Assembly (NCBI GenBank): GCA_002493325.1
Contig: DKYL01000073.1
Coordinates: 1 to 29,500 of the forward strand
DNA: 29,500 nt
Source: Ruminococcaceae bacterium UBA7101
Lineage (GTDB): Bacteria > Bacillota > Clostridia > Oscillospirales > Acutalibacteraceae
Direction: 5' to 3'
Within the stretch, counting starts at the first letter, position 1, and the number at the start of each line of letters is the position of its first letter. The translations under genes and the position numbers were made by a program. Below are positions 24,138-29,500 of the stretch, one piece after another. The notes below the pieces were generated by a model. That model was given only the letters and a program-made list of their open reading frames with translations. It was not told the origin of the DNA and made no database searches.

Positions 24138-26148
24138 TGTTTACCTTCTTAAATTCATCGACTGCATCTAAAATCTGTTCTCTTATATAATCCTCCAGCA
24201 CCTTATCGGTTTCAATGGTTGATACGATGCCGGCATAATTTGAATTAACATATTCAAGCATATCCATCTGGAACTGCTTGATTTTATTGACAGGAATATC
24301 CATAAATCTTCTGCCTGTTGCGGCAACAAGCGTAATAACCATATCGGCAAGTGAAAGCGGTCTGCCAAGGGGCTGCTTTAAAAGCTCCATAAGACCCTTA
24401 CCGTAATCAAGACCTGCCTTGGTTTCCTCATCCAAATCAGAGGAGAACTGTGTGAAGACCTCCATCTCTCTGAACTGAGCAAGGTCAATACGCAGGGAGC
24501 CTGCCGCCTTTTTCATTGCCTTTGTCTGTGCTGCACCGCCTACACGGGATACGGAAAGACCTACATTAACAGCAGGACGCATACCGCTGAAGAACAAATC
24601 GCTTTCAAGGAAAATCTGTCCGTCAGTAATTGAAATGACGTTTGTAGGAATATATGCAGACACATCGCCTGCCTGTGTTTCAATAATAGGCAGTGCTGTT
24701 ATGGAACCGCCGCCCAAATCATCACTTAGCTTACTTGAACGCTCAAGCAAACGTGAATGAAGATAGAAAACATCACCCGGATATGCCTCACGTCCCGGAC
24801 TTCTTTCCAAAAGCAGTGACAAAGCACGGTATGCAACCGCATGCTTGCTTAAATCGTCATATACGATTAAACAATCCTTGCCCTGATACATAAAATACTC
24901 TGCCATAGCTGTTGCAGAATATGGTGAAATATATTGTAATGATGCAGGGTCTGAGGCTGTGGAGCAAACAATGATGGTATAATCCATTGCCCCTGCCTTT
25001 TCAAGTGTATGAACAAGCTTTGCAACGCTTGATGCCTTCTGACCGATTGCATTATAAATACAGATTACGTCCTTGCCCTTCTGATTAATAATTGTATCAA
25101 GAGCAATAGAGGTTTTACCTGTCTGTCTGTCACCGATAATCAGCTCACGCTGACCCCTGCCGATAGGGAACATAGAGTCAATAGACAAAATTCCCGTTGC
25201 AAGCGGCGTATCAACGCTTTTACGCTGAACGATTGTGGGAGCAGGCTGTTCAACAGGTCTGTAATCATCAGCCGCAATATCGCCTTTGCCGTCAATAGGC
25301 TCACCGAGTGCATTGACAATTCTTCCTATAAAGCCATCGCCAACAGGCACACCTGCATTTTTATGCGTTCTTTTGACCTTTGAGCCTTGGTGAATACCTG
25401 TATCACCTGCAAAAAGAATAACACCAATCTGATGCTTCTTAATATCCTGCACCATACCCTTAGCTCCATTGTCAAAAACAACGATTTCACCATACATTGC
25501 ATGGTCAAGACCGTGAACAGTTGCAATGCTGTCACCGACTCTGATAACAGTGCCGATTTCCTCACCGTCATATTTATATTCAAAATCCCTGATATCCTGT
25601 CTTAAAACAGAAATAACAGATGCATTGTCAACAGAGCTTTCACGGGCTTTTTTCATAACCTGAGCCTTGATATTCTCCAGCTTTGTTTTCAGGCTGAAAT
25701 CAAACTCCTTGCTGTTAACCCTGATGATAAAACCGCCGATAAGGCTGTCATCCTTAACAATATCAATCTTTGCCTCGCCTGCATTTTCTTCCTTGCAGAC
25801 AAACGCTTTTATACCCTCAAGCTGCTCATCATTCGGCGGAGTTGTGCAATATACGGTTGCACTGGCAATATTATTTTTTTTATCAAGCTCTTTTATATAG
25901 GCACACAAAATTTCCTCAAAATCAGACGTGCTGCTCTGTTCTGCAAGATCAGTCAGAAAATCCCTCACCGACGGTGCAAATAAATCCTCAATAACCGTTC
26001 TCTTTTCGCTTGGTGAAACATTGGGGTTATCAAGAATCTGAACAAGCTCATCACTTGAACTGAGTATTTTCAGTGCATCCTCAAGACCTGAAACACTGAC
26101 ATTTGATGAAAGCAGCGCTTCAAGATATTTGTCAATATTCTGAATCAT
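24130..26148 (-). CDS. atpA: Fused ATP synthase F1 delta-alpha subunit
   Basis: One uninterrupted 672-codon frame encodes two normally separate proteins. Residues 1 to about 163 are a delta/OSCP subunit: a helical N-domain with NPNVSPSEKR at 41-50 and the conserved C-terminal block SLIGGFIIRVNSKEFDFSLK at 135-154. From about 165 on it is a full alpha subunit: EEIGTVIRVGDSIATVHGLD near 196-215, the non-catalytic P-loop GDRQTGKT at 339-346 and the Arg-finger region SVSRVGGAAQ further on. Standalone alpha would start near M165 (ATG at 25656), placing its P-loop at 175-182, close to the usual 169-176. The start overlaps atpF (ATGA). Family stoichiometry is one delta to three alpha, so the fusion is odd. 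Both halves look intact. Confidence 0.93.
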   Translation of the reverse strand: MIQNIDKYLEALLSSNVSVSGLEDALKILSSSDELVQILDNPNVSPSEKRTVIEDLFAPSVRDFLTDLAEQSSTSDFEEILCAYIKELDKKNNIASATVYCTTPPNDEQLEGIKAFVCKEENAGEAKIDIVKDDSLIGGFIIRVNSKEFDFSLKTKLENIKAQVMKKARESSVDNASVISVLRQDIRDFEYKYDGEEIGTVIRVGDSIATVHGLDHAMYGEIVVFDNGAKGMVQDIKKHQIGVILFAGDTGIHQGSKVKRTHKNAGVPVGDGFIGRIVNALGEPIDGKGDIAADDYRPVEQPAPTIVQRKSVDTPLATGILSIDSMFPIGRGQRELIIGDRQTGKTSIALDTIINQKGKDVICIYNAIGQKASSVAKLVHTLEKAGAMDYTIIVCSTASDPASLQYISPYSATAMAEYFMYQGKDCLIVYDDLSKHAVAYRALSLLLERSPGREAYPGDVFYLHSRLLERSSKLSDDLGGGSITALPIIETQAGDVSAYIPTNVISITDGQIFLESDLFFSGMRPAVNVGLSVSRVGGAAQTKAMKKAAGSLRIDLAQFREMEVFTQFSSDLDEETKAGLDYGKGLMELLKQPLGRPLSLADMVITLVAATGRRFMDIPVNKIKQFQMDMLEYVNSNYAGIVSTIETDKVLEDYIREQILDAVDEFKKVNNG

Positions 26149-26630
26149 TCATCATCACTGCTTTCATTTAAAAATTTGTCATATATACCGCTGTCAATTT
26201 CAGCCGAGGTTTTTTCACCAACTATCTTTTCAGCGGTTTCCATTGCAAGCTGAGCAATACTTTCTTTGACAGCAAGACGTGCCTTTTCCGTTTCGGCATC
26301 TGCCGCCTTGCGGGCATCTGATTTGATTCTGTCTGCATCAGTCTGTGCACGGTTCACAATCTTATCGTATTCAGCCTTTGCATCTGCTCTGGCATCGGTG
26401 ATAATCTGCTTTTTTTCGTCCTCAACACCTGCAAGCTCAGACTCATACTGATTTTTTAACAAATCAGCCTGTTCCCTTGCATTTTCAGCATCCCTGAACT
26501 GATTGTCAATCAATTCCTGCCTTTGTGTCAGTATCTTCTTAATCGGTTTGAAAAGAAGAAATCTCATAAGCACAAAGAACAAAATCAGATTGATAATTGT
26601 CCAAATAAAATTAAAGTCAAATTTTAACAT
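26145..26630 (-). CDS. atpF: ATP synthase Fo b subunit
   Basis: A 161-residue peripheral-stalk subunit. One membrane helix at about 8-28 (FIWTIINLILFFVLMRFLLF) is followed by KPIKKIL and a long charged coiled coil rich in Ala, Glu, Lys and Asp, ending in the AMETAEKIVGEK region that contacts delta. It anchors F1 to the membrane. AAAGGAC precedes the ATG. Its stop overlaps the start of the delta-alpha gene. Only one b gene is present, so the stalk should be a homodimer. Confidence 0.94.
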   Translation of the reverse strand: MLKFDFNFIWTIINLILFFVLMRFLLFKPIKKILTQRQELIDNQFRDAENAREQADLLKNQYESELAGVEDEKKQIITDARADAKAEYDKIVNRAQTDADRIKSDARKAADAETEKARLAVKESIAQLAMETAEKIVGEKTSAEIDSGIYDKFLNESSDDE

Positions 26631-26661
26631 TTAACTATGTCCTTTCATCAAAATTGCTTAA

Positions 26662-26883
26662 TTATTTCAGCAATACCATAATAAGAATAGCTCCGATAAG
26701 ACCATAGATAGCTGTAGCCTCGGAAAGAGCTGCACCGAGAATAAGTGTTGTCTGAATTTTACCTGCCATTTCAGGCTGACGAGCCTGAGCCTCAACTGCC
26801 TTACCTGTTGCAATACCGATACCGATACCTGCACCGATACCAACCAATACTGCAATACCTGCACCAATTGCTATTAATCCCAT
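26662..26883 (-). CDS. atpE: ATP synthase Fo c subunit
   Basis: A 73-residue two-helix proteolipid of the rotor ring. The glycine-rich first helix (GIGAGIGIGIATGKA) is followed by the polar loop ARQPE at 34-38, and the second helix carries the ion-binding Glu E55 in LSEATAIYG. The Ilyobacter-type sodium ligands (Gln in the first helix and Ser after the Glu) are replaced here by Ile and Ala, so proton coupling is inferred. I use the ATG at 26883, with AAGGAG in place, instead of a longer frame starting at 26904 that would add seven basic residues. Confidence 0.95.
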   Translation of the reverse strand: MGLIAIGAGIAVLVGIGAGIGIGIATGKAVEAQARQPEMAGKIQTTLILGAALSEATAIYGLIGAILIMVLLK

Positions 26884-26924
26884 AATTTTTCTCCTTAAAG
26901 TCATTAAAAATATTTATTAGCAAA

Positions 26925-27716
26925 TCAAGCTTTCTTAGCTTTCTTTGCCCTTTTAGCCTTCTTCTTCAGCTTCTTTTTCTTCTTCTCTTCCTCATCCTCA
27001 ACAGCCTCCTGAATATAAAGTGCTGTAAGGAATACAAAGATATAAGCCTGCAAAAGTCCGTCAAACAAATCAAAATACAGACTGAATACCATAGGAAGCA
27101 CATATGGAACAACTGCTTTGATAAGCTCCATAATTGTAAAAGCAGCAATAATATTACCGAAAAGTCGCATGCAAAGCGAAAGCGGCTTAGTAAACACCTC
27201 TAATATATTAATCGGTGTTATAACCCATATGGGCTTTGTAAGCGCCTTCAGTCTGCCCAAAACGCCCTTTTCTTTAAAAGCACAGTACTCAACAAGAACA
27301 ATGCTTGTTATTGCCATAGCGGCAGTTACCTGCATACTTTTTGTAGGCGGCTTAAATCCGAACAAGCCAATCATATTTGAAGTACCGATAAACAATGCCA
27401 TACTCATCAGCCAGGGAATATGCTTTTCAACCTTTTCCCCCATAATTCCTTTAAAAAATCCCTCAGCCTTTTCATAGCAAAGCTCCAGAATCTGCTGCCT
27501 TTTTGATATTTTACCGGTGACCTTTAAATTTCTCGTTAAGATTAATGCCAATACAGAAAGCGCTGCTATAATAATCCATGACACAACAGTTGCTTCATCA
27601 AAGCCGATTTTCACACCTCCGATATTAAAGCTGAACACCTCTTCAATATTGAGCTGCTCCGTTAACTCGTGCTGTAAATCAAGCTTAGCGTTAATTGGAC
27701 TAATCGTTACTGTCAC
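26925..27716 (-). CDS. atpB: ATP synthase Fo a subunit, non-ATG start and basic C-terminal tail
   Basis: About 263 residues. The proton-channel helix with the essential Arg is visible in SLCMRLFGNIIAAFTIMEL, and the first membrane helix VVSWIIIAALSVLALILT leads into RNLKVTGKISKRQQ. No ATG is available in frame near the N-terminus. The open frame extends to a TTG at 27821, but that lies upstream of the operon promoter, so translation probably starts at the GTG at 27716, which abuts a G-run. An alternative is a rare ATT or ACG about 8-11 bases after GGGGGGTGA. After the last helix comes a 23-residue acidic-then-Lys/Arg/Ala tail not found in most a subunits I know. Confidence 0.87.
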   Translation of the reverse strand: MTVTISPINAKLDLQHELTEQLNIEEVFSFNIGGVKIGFDEATVVSWIIIAALSVLALILTRNLKVTGKISKRQQILELCYEKAEGFFKGIMGEKVEKHIPWLMSMALFIGTSNMIGLFGFKPPTKSMQVTAAMAITSIVLVEYCAFKEKGVLGRLKALTKPIWVITPINILEVFTKPLSLCMRLFGNIIAAFTIMELIKAVVPYVLPMVFSLYFDLFDGLLQAYIFVFLTALYIQEAVEDEEEKKKKKLKKKAKRAKKAKKA

Positions 27717-27740
27717 CCCCCATTTTTCAATTTGTTTAAC

Positions 27741-27769
27741 ATTATACACCCAAATATTAACAAAATCAA
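27741..27769 (-). promoter_or_regulatory. Sigma-A type promoter of the atp operon
   Basis: On the minus strand TTGATT (27769-27764) and a perfect TATAAT (27746-27741) are 17 bases apart. Transcription should start near 27734, only about 18 bases before the GTG of atpB. The spacer to the divergent proS holds no other recognisable signal except the proS promoter. Confidence 0.75.
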
Positions 27770-27875
27770 TTGAAATTATTAACAAAAATAAACATTTGGA
27801 CACATTAGCAATATTGCACAAATTTATTATATGACAAAAACATAATTATTCATTAATAAAAATAAATTTTACATA

Positions 27876-27904
27876 TTTACATATCATTCCATTTCGTATA
27901 TAAT
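27876..27904 (+). promoter_or_regulatory. Sigma-A type promoter of proS
   Basis: TTTACA (27876-27881) and TATAAT (27899-27904) are exactly 17 bases apart. The leader to the proS ATG is about 40 bases, too short for a T-box. Confidence 0.75.
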
Positions 27905-27951
27905 AAGTATTCAAGTATTTTATTTATAACATCTATATAAGGAGTTCAGAT

Positions 27952-29394
27952 ATGGCAAAGGATCAGAAAAAAATGGTGGATGCAATCACCTCAATGGATG
28001 AGGATTTTGCAAAATGGTACACCGACGTATGTAAAAAAGCAGAGCTTGTATCCTACACAAGCGTTAAAGGCTGTATGGTTATCAGACCTTACGGCTATGC
28101 TATATGGGAAAATATTCAGAGAATACTTGACGGCATGTTCAAGGCAACCGGTCACGAAAATGTAAATATGCCGATGTTTATTCCCGAAAGTCTGCTGCAG
28201 AAGGAGGCTGACCACGTTGAGGGCTTTGCACCTGAATGTGCCTGGGTAACCTACGGCGGCAATGAGAAGCTTGAGGAAAGACTCTGTGTCCGTCCTACAA
28301 GTGAAACACTGTTCTGCGAGCACTTCAAGGATATTGTTCATTCTCACAGAGATTTACCAAAATTATATAATCAGTGGGTATCTGTTGTAAGATGGGAAAA
28401 GACAACAAGACCTTTCCTTCGTTCCCGTGAATTTTTATGGCAGGAGGGTCACACCCTTCACGCAACAGCAGAAGAGGCTATTGAGGAAACAGAAAAAATG
28501 CTTAATGTTTACACCAAATTCTGTCAGGAGGATTTGGCAATGCCTGTTGTTCAGGGTATGAAAACCGAAAGCGACAAATTTGCAGGTGCAGAGCGCACCT
28601 ACTGTATTGAGGCGCTTATGCACGACGGCAAGGCACTTCAGGCAGGCACAAGCCACTATTTCGGCGACGGCTTTGCAAAGGCATTTGAAATTCAGTATTC
28701 CAATAAAGAAAATCAGCTTACATACCCTCATCAGACCTCATGGGGTGTAACCACCAGACTCATCGGTGCAATCATCATGACACACGGTGATGACAACGGT
28801 CTTGTACTTCCGCCTGCTGTTGCACCGATTCAGGCAATTGTTCTTCCTATTGCTCAGCATAAAGAGGGCGTTCTTGATAAGGCTAACGAGCTTACAGAAA
28901 GATTAAAGAAGGTTTGCAGAGCTAAGATTGACGACAGCAACAACTCACCCGGCTGGAAATTTGCAGAATATGAAATGAAGGGTGTTCCTGTAAGAGTTGA
29001 GCTCGGACCTAAGGATATTGAAAATAATCAGTGTGTAGTTGTTACACGTCACAACAGAGAAAAGACTGTCGTTTCACTTGATGATATTGAAACAGTTATT
29101 CTTCAGAAGCTGCAGGAGGTTCGTGACGGACTTTATGCAAAGGCGCTTGAAAACAGAGAAAACAGAACTTACAGATGCACCTCAACAGACGAAATCATCA
29201 AGGCACTTGAAGAAAACGGTGACGGCTTTGTTAAAGCAATGTGGTGCGGTGATGAGGAATGTGAGGATAAGGTCAAGGAGCTTACAGGTGTAGGCTCACG
29301 CTGCATTCCGTTTGATCAGGAGAACATCAGTGATACCTGCGTATGCTGCGGCAAGCCTGCTAAAAAAATGCTCTACTGGGGAAAAGCATATTAA
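27952..29394 (+). CDS. proS: Prolyl-tRNA synthetase, short (archaeal/eukaryote-like) type
   Basis: A 480-residue class II synthetase that charges tRNA-Pro. Motif 2 is RWEKTTRPFLRSREFLWQEG near 143-162 and motif 3 is GVTTRLIGAIIMTHGDDNG near 264-282. There is no editing insertion between motifs 2 and 3, and a C-terminal extension ends in LYWGKAY with a cysteine set (CGDEEC, RC, CVCC) that suits the zinc-like domain of this class. AAGGAG precedes the ATG. The gene is divergent to the atp operon with its own promoter. Confidence 0.95.
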   Translation: MAKDQKKMVDAITSMDEDFAKWYTDVCKKAELVSYTSVKGCMVIRPYGYAIWENIQRILDGMFKATGHENVNMPMFIPESLLQKEADHVEGFAPECAWVTYGGNEKLEERLCVRPTSETLFCEHFKDIVHSHRDLPKLYNQWVSVVRWEKTTRPFLRSREFLWQEGHTLHATAEEAIEETEKMLNVYTKFCQEDLAMPVVQGMKTESDKFAGAERTYCIEALMHDGKALQAGTSHYFGDGFAKAFEIQYSNKENQLTYPHQTSWGVTTRLIGAIIMTHGDDNGLVLPPAVAPIQAIVLPIAQHKEGVLDKANELTERLKKVCRAKIDDSNNSPGWKFAEYEMKGVPVRVELGPKDIENNQCVVVTRHNREKTVVSLDDIETVILQKLQEVRDGLYAKALENRENRTYRCTSTDEIIKALEENGDGFVKAMWCGDEECEDKVKELTGVGSRCIPFDQENISDTCVCCGKPAKKMLYWGKAY

Positions 29395-29433
29395 TATACA
29401 CATGATTTGAACATACAATAATATCATCCAAAT

Positions 29434-29450
29434 ACATAAATCATTTATGT
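29434..29450. repeat. Short inverted repeat before the galE start
   Basis: ACATAAA (29434-29440) and TTTATGT (29444-29450) form a 7-bp AT-only inverted repeat about 28 bases before the ATG at 29478. It could be an operator or chance; it lacks the GC stem and T-run of a terminator for proS. Confidence 0.3.
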
Positions 29451-29477
29451 AAAATAAATTAATTCGGAGGAAGCATT

Positions 29478-29500
29478 ATGGCAGTATTGGTAACAGGCGG
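29478..29500 (+). CDS. galE: Start of a probable UDP-glucose 4-epimerase (partial)
   Basis: Only 23 bases are inside the window, reading MAVLVTG and then the first two bases of a Gly codon (GG), the start of a Rossmann NAD-binding motif. This opening matches GalE (UDP-glucose/UDP-galactose epimerase of the Leloir pathway). GGAGG lies 8 bases before the ATG. The remainder runs off the right edge, so other short-chain epimerases or dehydratases remain possible. Confidence 0.65.

Noticed and set aside
24130..26148. The delta-alpha frame as a frameshift or assembly artefact
   Set aside because: Both domains are in the same frame with intact motifs up to the junction, so no indel is needed to explain it; a lost stop codon suffices. 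A base error replacing the stop cannot be excluded without reads.
26884..26904. Longer N-terminus for the c subunit starting at 26904
   Set aside because: AAGGAG is correctly spaced for the ATG at 26883, and the extension is part of the ribosome-binding leader.
27822..27951. T-box leader for proS
   Set aside because: The promoter leaves about 40 bases of leader, with no specifier hairpin, T-box sequence or terminator.
1..29500. Mobile elements, CRISPR arrays, tRNA or rRNA genes
   Set aside because: No transposase, integrase, regular spaced repeats or recognisable structural RNA sequence was found by reading the window; small unstructured RNAs cannot be excluded.

Overview
The window is ordinary chromosomal DNA of a low-to-mid GC Gram-positive anaerobe, most likely a member of class Clostridia (my guess is Oscillospirales/Ruminococcaceae-like gut bacteria). 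The basis is AT-rich spacers with consensus sigma-A promoters, strong AAGGAGG-type ribosome binding sites, compact overlapping operons, a BMP/Nup-type nucleoside importer beside xpt, a fhs/glyA one-carbon pair and a ProRS without the editing insertion. No tRNA, rRNA, CRISPR array, insertion sequence, phage gene or replication origin was seen. No gene-free stretch exceeds about 240 bases.

Layout. 1-3254 (minus): fhs, tsaE, tsaB and rpiB in one overlapping operon, ending beside a GC-rich hairpin repeat at the window edge. 3408-4556 (plus): a RodA/FtsW-type cell-wall polymerase. 4619-9223 (minus): glyA, a CDP-glycerol glycerophosphotransferase-like gene, a PLP aminotransferase and trpS, read from one good promoter and closed by a bidirectional terminator. 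9370-10113 (plus): YebC-type regulator. 10208-16291 (minus): a purine salvage and import operon (xpt, BMP lipoprotein, ABC ATPase, two permeases) with a GNAT acetyltransferase at its end; a terminator-like hairpin separates the binding protein from the ABC genes. 16464-17086 (plus): a two-helix membrane peptide coupled to a DUF523 protein. 17228-19508 (plus): an APH-fold kinase overlapping a MATE exporter. 19646-21388 (plus): Na/Pi cotransporter with PhoU tail. 21429-27716 (minus): the F1Fo ATP synthase operon. 27952-29394 (plus): proS, followed by the first codons of a probable galE.

The most unusual item is in the ATP synthase operon. The delta (atpH) and alpha (atpA) subunits are one continuous 672-codon reading frame. 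The canonical enzyme has one delta and three alphas, so a covalent delta-alpha protein needs either extra deltas, proteolytic processing, or internal initiation at an in-frame ATG that lies exactly at the domain junction. The same operon has an a subunit with no visible ATG start downstream of its promoter and a 23-residue acidic-then-lysine-rich C-terminal tail. The c subunit lacks the sodium-ligand residues, suggesting proton coupling.

Most gene functions are housekeeping: C1 metabolism (Fhs, GlyA), t6A tRNA modification (TsaB, TsaE), tRNA charging (TrpS, ProS), wall synthesis (RodA, glycerophosphotransferase), purine uptake and salvage, phosphate uptake and energy conservation.
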